Source: Hyphodiscus hymeniophilus (taxonomy: Eukaryota > Ascomycota > Leotiomycetes > Helotiales > Hyphodiscaceae). Taken from it: DNA of 64,000 nt. The notes beneath the pieces are model-generated. The model was not told the origin of the DNA. It made no database searches and was given only the letters and a program-made list of their open reading frames with translations. The stretch spans positions 372,001 through 436,000 of the forward strand of contig VNKQ01000005.1 of assembly GCA_016508695.1 (NCBI GenBank), in the 5' to 3' direction. Positions within the stretch are counted from its first letter, which is position 1; every line of letters starts with the position of its first letter. The position numbers and the translations under genes were made by a program. Positions 13,301 through 25,026 of the stretch are shown here, piece after piece.

Positions 13301-15283
13301 GTTGGCGAGCGTCTGAGGCTCTTTTCGTATGCTAGTAAGGCTTCCAAAAAGTTTGGTAAACGAGCATATCGAGGGGCCGCCGCACGTAACAGTGGTTCCA
13401 AAGCTTTGTCCGGCTCGCCCACCCCGCGAATCATGCTGGAGAAAGCGGTAAATCCTCGTCCCACAATAAAGTGCGCTTCTTCTGCGGCAAGAGACGAAGA
13501 AGGTCGTAAAGCAAGCTTGAGCTTCCGAAGAAGTATCTCCGCAAGCCGGGCGCTTGTTGACGGATGGACTTTAGTGCACCCCAAAACCTCGAGGAGTGCA
13601 TTATACTTGGGCAGACACCTATCGTGCCATGTCTTGGGACTCCGATCGTATAAAGCAGCCTGTTCCGGAAATGGTTGCACTTCTAATCTCTCAAATTTAC
13701 TGACGATCTGGTCTTGCCACGACTGAGGCAATGTAAAACCATCTTTGCCATAATTGCTTGGCAGCACTCCCGCTGACACCATCTTAGGTAACATGACACA
13801 TAATGTGTCGCCATTATCTTCGGACCAGTGCGCTACTACAAATCTTCAATGGGTTAGAGAGAAGAGCAATCGGTGTTTTCAGACGCACATACCTTTGGAA
13901 TGGCTGTAAAGCTACGCTTTGAAAGCGCTCAGGCCCTATTTGGGAAAGATACCAACAGAAAGCGAGGAACCATTTGGCTAGAGGCTCTTTGGTCAGAGCA
14001 TCCATGTATTTCGATATGAAAGGAATGAGAGCGTCCATAGGACTATACTGAATAGTGATGGAAACACTGAGAATTAAAGAATTCCACAATGTGAGATCCT
14101 GGTCAAATTGGGCAACAGCTACGGCGTTTTTGGAGACAATCTGGAGGATTTCGTACTGTGTTCGGAGAATGGCAGGCCAGTAGGTATCGGCTCGAGAGCC
14201 TTTTCGGACGCCCGCAACAAGACCTATAGTCCGCGCAGAAAGCAGCAGCCGCCTTAAATTCCATTCAGTTGGTGATTCGGTGCAACATGCAACTGCTGCA
14301 TTCGCTCTCTCAACAACGACTTCAAGAATATCTTTGAAAGTGTCACAACTGGTGTGATGAATCATGCTTGTCAGAACACCGCTGATGACATCCATCCAGG
14401 GAGATCCTCGCCACTGAAGGTCAACCTCATCCAAACCGTGGATCAAAGACTGGAATATCGCAGGCCCAGATGTATGAATACTCATACCGTTTCCCTTCAT
14501 AGCTTCAGCAAACATGGTCATTACTCCATGGTAGTAAAGACCAAATTGTCGAGTACCTGCAATACTATGTAGATCCAACTTCGCATGCCGTATGATTAAG
14601 GGAAGTGCCTTTTCACGATTGGCCGGTGCCCCAGCCTTTTTGATCAGGAAACTCATGGCCTCAGCTGCAAATCTGGCGATGTGTGTTTGTTGGCGATGCT
14701 TTCCCAGAAGGGGTGCCATCAGATCATAGGTTGGTCTAAGGTCTGGCACGAGAAGTCTCGATAGGTATTTGAACATGAATGCCAGGCACGTAAAGCTCCA
14801 TTCAATGACCTCGACATCTTGCAGCATCCCTGCTAAGGAAGTAACCATCTCAAGAGCCTTCGCGTAGTGCTTTTCGAATCTTGTTCCCAGATCATGCGCA
14901 AAGTCCGTCATCAAGTCCAACAGAGGTTCCAGAGATTCCCTCTCTTTCTTTTCAATGTGAGTGACCATCAATTCCATTATCCTGTCTTCGAAATGTATGA
15001 TCTGAGGTAGGCTGTCGCATAATGGGAGAATGTCATGAGAGAATTCGATAAAATTTCCGGACATATTGAGTTCTTGCCATTTCTCCAATCCCGCCTTCAA
15101 ATATGAGGTACTCGTGGAGAGGTCTTCGGCATCGATATCATGGCGACGGACTCGTCGAATCGGGTCGAGAGAACTGAGCTTCGAGATCTTTATTGTAAAG
15201 GATTCCCATCGATGGTTCTTCTGGTGTAAGGTGCCTGTTTTAACTTGCCGGACCTTGACTATTCTACCGGACGAAGTAGGCAT
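7333..15283 (-). CDS. UTP20: U3 snoRNP-associated protein UTP20 (DRIM family)
   Basis: Utp20 is a giant HEAT-repeat component of the 90S/SSU processome, required for 18S rRNA processing in the nucleolus. Three exons join in frame: 13893-15283, 11311-13843 and 7333-11256. The introns are 49 nt (13844-13892) and 54 nt (11257-11310). The product is 2,615 residues, close to the roughly 2,500 of the yeast protein. The N-terminus carries the conserved block HHRWESFT-like (HRWESFTIKISKLSSLDP) and RRVRRHDIDAEDL. The body is helical repeats without enzymatic motifs. The C-terminus is very basic (KRKKVVRKKERRKEK), as expected for an RNA-bound nucleolar factor. For the first intron I used acceptor TTGAAG at 13844, because it is the one that keeps the frame. 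The start at 15283 is the first ATG before the conserved block; the frame is open further upstream without an ATG. It is head-to-head with DRN1. Confidence 0.94.
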
Positions 15284-15623
15284 CTCGAATTGTTGCGCTC
15301 GTGAGCTTTGCAACTTTTCATGCGGCGACTGGCAGGGAAAACGAAGCTTGTTTTGAGAGTGTGATCCAAGAATATCCCACAAAATCATGCTGTCGAACAA
15401 TTTGGCAGCATCCAAATTGCTCAGAAGGTCAAAGCAAGCAGAGTCCTAGAGGTTCACTTGAGCATTTGGGAGAAAAAAATATCTCATCGGCTGGATAAGG
15501 CTAGTCTCAGCCTTGCGCTCGGACCACCTTTAAGTACAGCTCTCGAAAAGCCTTGCGGTCTTCACATTCAACCTCGCGACTAAAACTGGAACCTCCCGAT
15601 CTGCAGATTGCCTTTACTTCAAG
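15284..15623. promoter_or_regulatory. Shared divergent promoter region UTP20 / DRN1
   Basis: The 340 bp between the two start codons must drive both an rRNA-processing and an intron-lariat-processing gene. A splice-acceptor-like CCTCTAG near 15447 on the minus strand suggests a possible 5' UTR intron for UTP20. No motif is assigned. Confidence 0.45.
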
Positions 15624-17734
15624 ATGGCGTCAAAAATGTGAGTTATGCTTCCTGTGTTCCCATCGCTTCCTCAATTCGTTACACCTCAAAAGGTTCTGGG
15701 AACAGAACTTCCAAAACCTCTTTTCTTTACCTGAACTCTGCAATTCATTTGAAGCAAGTTTCGCTGACTTCCTTACAGCATAGTCCTCGGTGAATTAAAT
15801 GGTCAATTATCATTAGCATTCTCGAAGCTTACGACTCTGCATACGAAGAACAATTTCTCACTTGCAATCATAACTGGCAATCTTTTCGCAGAAGATGATG
15901 ATGTCGTGTCAGAGCTCCTCGCCAGCAAAATCGCAATTCCCCTTCCTACATACTTCACTGTTGGCACAAAGCCTCTCCCCCGACGGATAATCGAGAAAAT
16001 TGAGAAAGATGAAGAGGTGAGTTGTAATCCCAACCACCGTGGACTATGACTGATCAGTTAGATCTGCCCAAACCTCCATTACCTTGGAAAGCGAAGTACG
16101 ACAAAGACCTCTGAAGGAATCAAGATAGTCGCCTTGGGTGGGCAACTCGACGAGTCAATAATTGGTGGACTGTCCAAGGAGCAGTTTCTACCCTTTCATA
16201 CTGCCGGTGACGCGAAAGCCCTCCATGGCGCGAACTCAGCCGATATCTTAATCACAACGTCATGGCCAGCGCATATTCGCAATGGGTCCAAAATACCTAT
16301 TCGTGATGATTCAATTGATCCTCCAGGACAGCAGCATATTTCTGATCTCTGTGCTGCCCTCAAACCTCGGTATCATTTCTCGCCAGCGAGTGCTTTTTAT
16401 GAGCGTGAACCTTTCTTCACCCAGGAAGCTACAGGCATTCAACCATTAACTCGGTTTATCTCACTTGCCCCTTATGGTAATGCCGCAAAACAGAAGGCCA
16501 TCTACGCGTTCTCTATACCGAGTGTACAGGATCCTGCTGCCGTCTTACCAGCAGGGACTACCAAATCACCCTTTCAGTCGACTCTTGGCAGCAACAAGCG
16601 TAGTGCTTTGCATCCGGACCCGTACTCGAGATAGTAAGTGATTTTCGTGGTACTGTCTTCCAGGTTGTTCGGAGAGTTGCAAGACATAATCATCCCGACC
16701 TATTGAGCGACTTGTAACGCGGCCAGTGCTCAAGGTACACCCAGGTCGTTCCAAAACTTTGGGCGAGGATTATACGATTCAATACTGTCTCACTGTGCTA
16801 ACTGTTAGGGCCCCGCAGTGGAAATCGCGATAATGGTAGAGTACATAAGAGAGAGAAGGGACGCCGTGGACTGCCACCCCCAGGACCTGATCAATGCTTT
16901 TTCTGCCTCTCCAACCCTACCCTTGCAACTCATCTCATTTCTTCTATAGGTGATGATGCCTACCTCACTATAGCGAAGGGACCTCTTACGACAGCTGAGA
17001 CGAACGCAGCTTTTGGTATTAACTTTCCTGCTCATGCGCTAATCATCCCTCTTACGCATTCCCCAACGCTGGCTTTGATTCCCGAGGAAGACAACGCCAA
17101 AGAAAAGACATTCGCTGAGATGAACCGGTTTAAGACTGCTCTGGAGACCATGGTTGCGAAGCGCAGTGGTAACCAGCTCGGGGCGGTTACTTACGAAATC
17201 AGCAAAGGAACCGGCGTTCATACACACTGGCAATTCCTTCCCATGCCTGCGGGTACGATCCGTAAAGGTCTTGTTGAGGCTGCATTCCGTGTCGAGGCAG
17301 AGAACTTGAAGTACCCCGAATTCCAAGTCAAGGAGATAGGGATTGGTAGTGATGAGGGTGACTTCTTCCGTGTATGGACCTGGGCACCATCAAGTGAGGG
17401 TGCAGATGCCAATACCAAGTGTTTGGTAATGCAGATCGACGATAGCGTCCGATTCTCCTTGCAATTTGGCCGAACGGTTTTAGCAAAGGTGAGTCTTTAT
17501 ACTCCATAACTCACAGTTGCCGAATGATTGAAAACCCCCTAAGAGAATGTTCATGTCTTTTTGTCCTTTTTCTTCGGAGGATTTGAATGATTGGAATCAA
17601 GTGCTGATCATCCCTAGTTACTGAGCCTCGAGAAGAGAATCCAATGGAGAGACTGTGCGCAATCAGAGGAAGAAGAGAAAAATGATATCGAAGCATTCAA
17701 GGCGGCATTCAAGGAGTATGATTTTACACTATAA
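15624..17734 (+). CDS. DRN1: CWF19-like protein 1 / Drn1 (lariat debranching-associated)
   Basis: The family binds branched RNA and assists the debranching enzyme Dbr1 in intron turnover. Exons are 15624-15637, 15779-16016, 16062-16633, a proposed 8-nt microexon 16727-16734, 16809-17488 and 17618-17734. All phases then agree and give 542 residues. The N-terminus MASKIIVLGELNGQ starts the metallophosphatase-like domain. The CwfJ_C_1 domain begins PPPGPDQCFFCLSNP, continues with the HIT-like GTGVHTHWQFLP motif, and CwfJ_C_2 ends KEYDFTL. The region 16634-16808 is the weak part of the model: all three frames there hit stops, and the microexon (TGCTCAAG) is the only solution I found that restores the frame. 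A different short exon is possible. The remaining exons are secure. The gene is convergent with the transcription regulator at 18024-20050. Confidence 0.9.
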
Positions 17735-18023
17735 GCATCGGCGGATACCCAAAATCCACGGCGGTTGCATATCCAGGGAGTTGGCGTTAATGGGTCTATC
17801 ATTTATAAGTCTCGAACCATCCACTCGAGTTTATAATAGTAGATGGCAGCGATATCTATTATTCATACACGTTGAGCTTTTCAACTCTCTGCTCGCAAGG
17901 TAGCGCGAGTATTTGTGGCAGATCTTGAGCAGTGTCACAAACGTCGTGGGAATGAATTGATCGAAATAATGCTTCCTTCTCATATGCCCATAAACGTTGA
18001 CGCCAAGTGGCAACCTATGGCAG

Positions 18024-20050
18024 TTATCCCCCAAGGGCCAGGGTATCGATTCCTACCATATCATCTATCCCCATATCCTCCCAGAGTTTAAGCCCTTCCA
18101 TATCCAATTCATTCTTCCATAACACTTTCTCAAAAATGACTTTCATAGACACCCACGTCCGTACCCCAAGTTTCTCACAAACATCCCTCAACGTGCTCAC
18201 AAACCACTTTCTCTCGGGCCTCCCCGTACTGCCCACAGCACCAAACCCCACTGTCCAGGCTAACTTTTCCCTGTCCCTCAAGTCATTTCCCCACTGCCGT
18301 AGATCTCCCAATTCCTGCAGTGCGGTTTGGAGTTTTGTCGTATCGATAATGCGGAAATTGCATATATTGTCCCTTAAATTAGAGCGCATAAAGATCATTG
18401 ACGCAATTGCGCAGGCTCGGTCAAGAGGCTTAATTTTGAAAAGAGGGGTGTGGATAAAAGCAAAGACTTTGCGTTCGAGGACGTGGATTTTGTCGCTCGT
18501 TGGAATTTGGGGACGATTAAAGGAGTTGAGTAATCTTCTGGTCTCGACCAATTCTTCCGCCAAGTCCCTGATCTCAATGAGAAGCTTGTCGATAGCGGAT
18601 CGGGCTGCATGAGCACTAGGAGTAGAAGGCTGAAAGACATATGCTGGCGATAACGAAAAAGAGTCTCGAGTTGAGGCTGAGTCGACAGCTGAGAAGTTCG
18701 CAAGGCGAGGGTGTTCGAAGGATTTCGGCTTCAACGACAGTGGAAGTTCGAGCGCAGGGAAGTGCGGCTTTTGCCAGAGATCATTTGCAGTATTCAAGTC
18801 AGTCCTGGAAGTTGTCAGTCCTCTTTCCTTGCTTTCTAATAGGCCTGGTATTACCAGCCGATCAATCGCTTCAGGTCCAACGAGAAGTCCCCTTTCTGGA
18901 GTCCTCCGCGCCTCATCACCATCTCTTTCAACCCCCTCATATGATACGCTACGTTGGGCAATGCCCCATTGGCTGACTGCAAAAAATCAGTCCCTCTGTA
19001 AGCAGTATTGGTAAGTTTTTCATTGGGCCAGCATACTTCATAGACAAGCAGACTCGCGACGGCGCCGATGGTTCCGTCACTGCAACACTGCACTGAATCT
19101 TGCAGTCGTTCCGTGATCAAATGGATTGCCATCATCAGGTGACTGATAGCCTCCGTTGGGCTTTCCTTCTGGAATCGCAAACGATACGTTGCTGAGTAGT
19201 GGGAAAGTACGGCGTGGAGATATGCTTTGTCATGAACGGCAAGCCCAAACCATGCTTGGCAGTATGGTATCAACGGTGTGTCGACCTGTGTATGGTCCGT
19301 GACTAATTGGATATCAGCTCGGGTCGATCGATTGAGTGGTGGAGACTCACAATAGTAACGAAGCAATACCTGCTCTCGAGGTGTGATCGGTAGAGCCATG
19401 GCATTGAAGGGGTCCATAGCTTCGGACTTGAGGCTAAAGATTGAGCTTCCCCGATACATCAACGGGTCCAACCCTACCTCACCATACCGGTTATCCGACT
19501 GGATAAGTTCGAAGATATTTTGGTTTCCAAAGTAGCCTCTCGAGCGGCTCGAGCTGGTGCCGGAAAGTTGCTCTTCATTGAACTCGCTGTCTCCATCCTC
19601 CTCGACAGTGTTGGCTGCTAATCTGGGAAACTCACTTCGAAAGAATGGCAAGTCGTTGACTGGGACTGGAACTTCCAGTCCTAGTTTGGCTCCTGGCGCC
19701 TCATCCTTGACTGAAATAATCTCAAAGTTATGGCCAAGCTGGGGAGGCTGATTCGGTGTAAATTTCAAACCTTGTGGCCCCAATCTAAGTCGATGTATCT
19801 GACCTCCAGAAGCTCCTTTGGAAGTCCTGGTTGGTGTGGATGTTTTACCCTCTCTGAGTTGCCGGGCATTCGTCCGATACACGTACCGAGAGGCGTGTTT
19901 TCGGATTGCTTTTTTAGATGACTCGTCTATTGCTACGGTGCTAGTGGTCGTCACGAATTTCAAAGGAGGGGCATCTTCTGTATTCTCGATCTTGGTGGTC
20001 TTCAACTTCGGTGGGGCTTGTTTTCTCGCATCTCCTCGATGAACTTCCAT
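18024..20050 (-). CDS. Fungal-specific transcription regulator (Fungal_trans_2-like), no Zn2Cys6 cluster
   Basis: Exon 1 (18855-20050) and exon 2 (18024-18804) are joined across a 49-nt intron with a CTGAC branch, giving 658 residues. The N-terminal segment KFVTTTSTVAIDES then KKAIRKHASRYVYR resembles the start of the PF11951-type regulator family, in which a short basic region replaces the usual zinc cluster. The C-terminal two thirds is the helical Fungal_trans_2-like domain (for example the PLIPYCQAWFGLAVHD and VASLLVYEVCWPNE stretches). No Cys-rich DNA-binding motif is visible, so DNA binding may be indirect or via the basic region. Target genes cannot be read from the sequence. It is divergent from the cupin gene across 960 bp. 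The family call is by pattern, not by search. Confidence 0.72.
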
Positions 20051-21010
20051 AGCATGGCTTCTGCGTAACTTAAAGCCATTAGTATCAATCTTATTCGACC
20101 GGGAAACCCCTCATAACCAGTACCCTGATGGCATATTTGAATTTGTTTTCATGTCTGGGTTGGTAATAAATTTAGGATGATTACTCATCTCTTCTCTACC
20201 CTCAGTTCTCAGTCGTTCTACATGACTTATGGGATGGGAGTATTTTGTGGCGCATGCTTACAAATGATCCTGCATTCTAGTTTGCCGTCTTGATGTTGCT
20301 GTACTACCCGAGTATTTCGAACCTGGTTTTTCCTTCAGATTGGATTCATCAATGCGATGATTCTCGTGGTTATGGTCACTCACCTGGGCCTTCAATCCAC
20401 CAAATTTCAATAGTTCAGGGTAGTAGGTCTCTCTGCGGGCCAGGCACCAGGACTTCGCTTACTAGGTGGTAGCAAGTTTTCTGATCCCGAAATTGATCGT
20501 TCTTAAAAGACGTACGAGGAAAAAAGCTCAGTAAAGTTCATCCCAAGTAAGCCGCCGTCTCAATTCAACTTCTATTATTTTTTCAAGACGTACGAAGACG
20601 GAAAGTCTTTGTAAGCAGAATCGCATCGCCAGTCGCAGCTTCAATCCTACTTTCCGTCACCCTAACAAGTTTTGTATGGAGTTGAGATTATTCAGGGTAG
20701 GCATGTCATTGGAGGCTAGGATGTCAACCTAAGGGCGTAAGGAGACGAGGGTATATATTCTGGCCGAGAAAGCTTTCTGCGTCAATGTCTCCTCTAAATA
20801 TTTGCGATATATGCCTCGAAAATCACTCAAGATTTGATCCTCTTGCCTCGGTTTTACGAGTTTCATGGCAGATTTGATTGGGCCTTCCACCTCTCGTATT
20901 CTCATAGTACACTGCAGCAAACCGTCAGCAACTCACTCATTGTTCGCCCAGAACTCTGGTATTGTTTCTCAGCATACTCTCACAAGCTCTCGTGTCGTAA
21001 GTCAGTCACC
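20051..21010. promoter_or_regulatory. Divergent promoter region, regulator / cupin, with an 11-bp direct repeat
   Basis: The 960-bp region holds both promoters. AAGACGTACGA occurs exactly twice on the plus strand, at 20507-20517 and 20585-20595, spaced 78 bp. The core ACGTACG-like part is nearly palindromic, which is a plausible protein-binding site. The cupin 5' UTR is probably in 20830-21010. Confidence 0.4.
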
Positions 21011-21397
21011 ATGCACCCCAAAATCTCCGTCCCCAGCGTCCTCTCTCAAATCACCGAGGTATATTCTCCCAACCTCGTCGCCAACCTCAACAAAGAGTAC
21101 GACATCAAAATCGCAAGGACGCAAGGCGAGTTTATCTGGCATTCGCATCCTGATACCGATGAAGTCTTTTACATTCTCAGTGGGACTTTGACAATCGAGA
21201 TCGAAGGTGATCAGGGAAGGGAAGAAGACGTTGTCCTAAATCAGGGAGATGTTTTTGTGGTGCCTATGGGGGCGAGACATAAACCGGTTGGAGATGCGGA
21301 GATAATGCTTATTGAGAAAGTTGGAGTGGTGAACACGGGCGACGAAGAAGAATCGGAGATGACGAAGCAGGTAGCTGATGCTAGAGTACGAAAGTAG
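21011..21397 (+). CDS. Small single-domain cupin protein
   Basis: This is a 128-residue protein consisting of one Cupin_2 beta-barrel. Cupin motif 1 reads WHSHPDTDEVFYILSG, supplying two His and one Glu as metal ligands. Motif 2 reads GDVFVVPMGARHKPVGD, supplying the last His. Single-domain cupins of this size are metal-binding enzymes of diverse or unknown reaction, so no substrate is assigned. The start at 21011 is the first ATG before the conserved region, preceded by CAGTCACC. The acidic tail (TGDEEESEMT) follows the barrel. It diverges from a transcription regulator, which might control it, but that is only positional inference. Confidence 0.88.
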   Translation: MHPKISVPSVLSQITEVYSPNLVANLNKEYDIKIARTQGEFIWHSHPDTDEVFYILSGTLTIEIEGDQGREEDVVLNQGDVFVVPMGARHKPVGDAEIMLIEKVGVVNTGDEEESEMTKQVADARVRK

Positions 21398-22951
21398 AGG
21401 GAGGAATGCCAGGCATTGCTGAGGTCAGGAGACAAACCCATTTTGCTTGAGATATGAGCCACAACAATGCCAGATACACAAATTCTCTTGTTTCTGGCTT
21501 CAATTTCTATGATCTATTCCTCAGACGTGTACATGATGTCTCTCATGGGTAGCATCTTGCTGCAACTTGTTCATTGCCTCCTCGGCCGCTTCTTTGAACT
21601 TTGTTTCTGCATGTAGGCTTTGTTCGTGATAGGAGCATTCCACGCCAATATAACCGACGCAGATACACCCGTCTTGGAATAGGGACCAAAGAGTCCAACA
21701 TCTATGCGAGTTTTTAAGTGTCGAAGCCTTTCGATTCTCATCTCTTCTAATGCTATTGGATCGAGTTCATTATCACCGCTGTCGTCAGGATGAAAGATCG
21801 TGTAGATGCTAGCATCCCCAAAGTCAAACTACTCCCAGGTACACGAGAGCCTCTTCCGTGAAAGCAAATATTTCAAGTATTAGATTGACTTGCTTCGTCC
21901 TCTCTGAGTTACTCCACTAGTTGATCAAGAGGGGGTTTAGCAAAATCCTGAGATCGTTGTTCACACTCCGAAGCTGTCAAATGGCAGATTTTAAATTGAA
22001 AATATCTGAGTGATGATGTCCATACAAAGATGAGTCGACTTATCCCTCCGAGATTCCCATGAATACGACAAGGCATTTTACGAGGGATCCCAAAAGGGCT
22101 TGCCGCGCGTAGCGGGATTGGCCAGGGACAGTAATGAAGTTGAAATTGACAAAACGATAAAAAAGATGGATGGTCGGCCCTGACGTTGTCAAGTGAGGAT
22201 CTGTAGAGTTCTGCGATGTACGAATATACATACTGTAGCAGTAGATTCTCGCATATCGGTGAAGTTTGCAAAATCTTCAAGTTACTGTCACAATTCATCA
22301 AACAAAGGACTAATATCCGAGGAAGTTCAGAAAGGAGGAAATCAAAGCGTAATGGCTGAGAATACTGTACATGAGGATCACCACATTGTCCACTAACACC
22401 AAAAAACATGGATTTCCCGTGTGGTGGATGGAGGAAACATGACAGCATAGCCATGCCTTATCTACCTCACTCGACTTAGAAGATTTGATCTCACCCATTG
22501 ACGTGTTGCATGGTTTTTGCCAAACCGGTACTCGCGCTACTCGTGGTCCAGTGGGAGTTCGAGCATAAGGCCGGGCAATCATGTTGGCATGATTGCCATG
22601 TTGGCATGATTGCCCGGCCTTATGCTCGAACTCCCACTGGACCACGAGACCGTAAGCGCAAGTACTTACAACACACAGTCAATCTCTGTTGCCAGATAAA
22701 TAACCCCAATGACGATCGCGATGAGAAGAACAGGTGCCACCCTCAAATCTTCCAAGCCTAGATAGTATCCATACTCCAGAACAAAGGAAACGGAAGATTT
22801 AGATGATAAAGTAAGTGCAAACACAAAAAGAGAGGAGCTATCGAGTGTTAATTCTGTACAGTGCCAGCAATCGAGAGGCCTTTTTGAAAATGACTCACAT
22901 TGACTATTTCCCAAATCTATAGGCAGTACATGGCCTATTTGATACCCGTCT
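21398..22951. other. Gene-poor intergenic region with a large hairpin
   Basis: No convincing gene was found in this 1.55-kb stretch. Its notable content is the perfect inverted repeat at 22540-22648. Short open frames on both strands around 22310-22761 exist because the inverted repeat gives both strands the same codons; they are not treated as genes. Confidence 0.6.
22540..22648. repeat. 44-bp perfect inverted repeat with 21-nt loop containing a tandem duplication
   Basis: The left arm 22540-22583 and right arm 22605-22648 are exact reverse complements (44 of 44). Both arms read CTCGTGGTCCAGTGGGAGTT at their outer end. The 21-nt loop overlaps a 17-bp unit (ATGTTGGCATGATTGCC) present twice in tandem, beginning at 22581 and 22598. 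The stem would be very stable in RNA or single-stranded DNA. It could be a foldback transposon remnant or a small-RNA precursor. No flanking target duplication was found. Confidence 0.9.
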
Positions 22952-23809
22952 CTAGCTATGAAACTCCCTCATATGCCGAGCTAACAAGTCTGATCGACTA
23001 AAGGTATTCTCCGATCCGCGCCGCCGGGAGCGGCACTCCGGTACAGGACACCGAAGCCGCCTTGCGGTGGGATCGTGTCTTGCGGAGAGATGCCGCCGTA
23101 GATCTTTCGCAGAGTTATATACCCATCCACAGTTCCGGAAAGAACAAGCATGACTATGCTTGTAGAGTTGAAGATGACGACTGGGGACAAAGATATTAGC
23201 GTTTTTATGAATTTTCCACATTTGAATTTGGCCTACCTTGCTTCACGTATTGCAAAGAAAGACCTTGGGCACTTCGGGCAGTTGAAACGGCCATTCTGGA
23301 GGGGCAAAGGTACGACGGGCTGGGTGACAAATACAGCCGTGGATCGAGGCGGAGGTGTCGAGGATGCAAGCTTGCTAGACATCGATCCATCAATAGTCCG
23401 GGGAGGCGTCGTCGATTGCGATTTGGGAGATATTGAGGTATGATTTTCGCTCTCATCATCCAACGAAGGACTAGAGGCTGAATTTGAAGGGGTGTCGGAG
23501 AGAAAGGAAATTTCGCACATAACACTCTCAGCTGCGTCGTTTTGGCTTGCATCGGAGACCGACTCGGAGCGATCGTGAACCAAGTCGGGGCTGGCATCGT
23601 GAATGTCCACGGCAGCTTCTCCCCAAGCGCCCTCTGGTGATGATGAGCACTTGGAAACGTCTATCAGTGAGGGTGGAGTCTCGCCATGTTGAGAAATATA
23701 GAGACCCGAACGTGGATCCAACGTTGGCGAGTCGTTTGATTGGAGGTAACAATCGATACAGAATGTATTGAGGATTGGCAGCCGCTGCGCGGCAGACCGC
23801 TGGAGGGAG
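22952..23809 (-). CDS. C2H2 zinc-finger protein (5' end unresolved)
   Basis: The last exon 22952-23180 joins the previous exon (ends 23237) across a 56-nt intron, AG|T forming a Ser codon. The product ends with three C2H2-like fingers: CPKCPRSFFAIREAS then RHLQLYKHSH, CSFRNCGWVYN then LRRHLSARH, and CPVPECRSRRRG then LLARHMREFH. Upstream is a Ser/Pro/Asp-rich region without a fold. This is a probable sequence-specific DNA-binding regulator; its targets are unknown. No ATG lies in frame before a stop, so at least one upstream exon is missing. A good acceptor (CTGAC branch, CTCCAG) ends just before 23809, which I used as the left limit of the known coding exon. Confidence 0.72.
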
Positions 23810-25026
23810 CGGTCAGCCGCAACTTGATGGATCGAGCTTCAGCTCGGGAGGAGGTGTGCCTATGCGGGCACCGACAGCAGCAATGGCCGCAGGATATTTG
23901 ACTTCAATCAACCAAACAATGACTCCGCTGTTGCAATACCACTTGTGAAGGATGAGGGTCTGACGGAGGGCAAAACAAGCATTACTTATGCTCGAACAAC
24001 TGCACTAACTATCTTCTTAGTTTCGTCAGAGGCCACCAACCAGATTTATCACATTTTGATAAGACCGAAAATCCCTCACGATATGTGGCTGGCTTGGTCG
24101 CCTAGCAGGAGGCCGCCAATAGATGATCTTTCCTGCGCAGCCTTGTCGTCTCGACCAGACGGGGCAATAGACAAGAACAGACAGGGATTGATATGAAAAC
24201 CAGGTGTGTCGATTGCATGTCATAGGTATGTGGTGGCAGCCACATGCGGTTTCAGCCCCTTTAACATGATTGCGACACCTTGATACTCGTAGTCAGAAGC
24301 CTTCAAGATCTGTTGAGGCAGCCAGCTAGATGTTACTCAACGTGCGGCCACCTGCATAACAAGTTTGATATCGAACATTGAAATCAAGTCTTGAAGATCT
24401 TCATGCCATCGTCAATAGATCCTAATCGCTCAGAGATTTTGAATGATCAGGGTGCAACTCCACAGCGGTTGGGTGCTCGATCTGTTGTGCAGATTTGTAG
24501 ATTAGGAAGCATCGATGCAATTTGCTACGAGCGGTTTTTCAAAGGATTCGGTCTCTTTGGAAATGTTACATAGCATGGATGGTATAAAGAGTTGAGATGG
24601 AGAACAAGAGGTTGAAAGGACGGTGCAACTTCTTACCAAGGATATTGACATCACGTGATCGTCGCATGTTTCAAAAAAAAAGATTTTATTTCGTCGTCGT
24701 AATCTAAAAAGGAAACCCGAACGTCTATTGATCCTGACATGTCTCCAACCAAGATGGTAAATACAATTACTTGTCTTTAATTTCCTGTTATCAAGCACGA
24801 AGTGGGCGATATTACTTAGGATATTCTCGTCCTGATTTCTCCCATACCTCCGTTTCAGGAAAGTTTCCTCTGAGTTATTAGTCTTGCGAATGTCTCCATC
24901 TTTGTTGCTGTACTCTTAGTGTCGGTCTAATATGTGGAGCGCAATTAAAACAGATACCTTCTTCATAGATACAGGCTTCTGTCACATTACCCCAGCTATA
25001 GTCTGTCTTAGCCAGCCTTATTCAAC
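23810..25026. other. Intergenic; probably holds the missing 5' exon(s) of the C2H2 gene
   Basis: An open minus-strand segment near 23860-24000 may be part of the zinc-finger gene, but splice sites could not be fixed. From about 24200 to 25026 the sequence is AT-rich without credible coding frames. Confidence 0.45.

Noticed and set aside
22310..22761. Mirror-image peptides on both strands
   Set aside because: They result from the perfect inverted repeat and have no other coding support.
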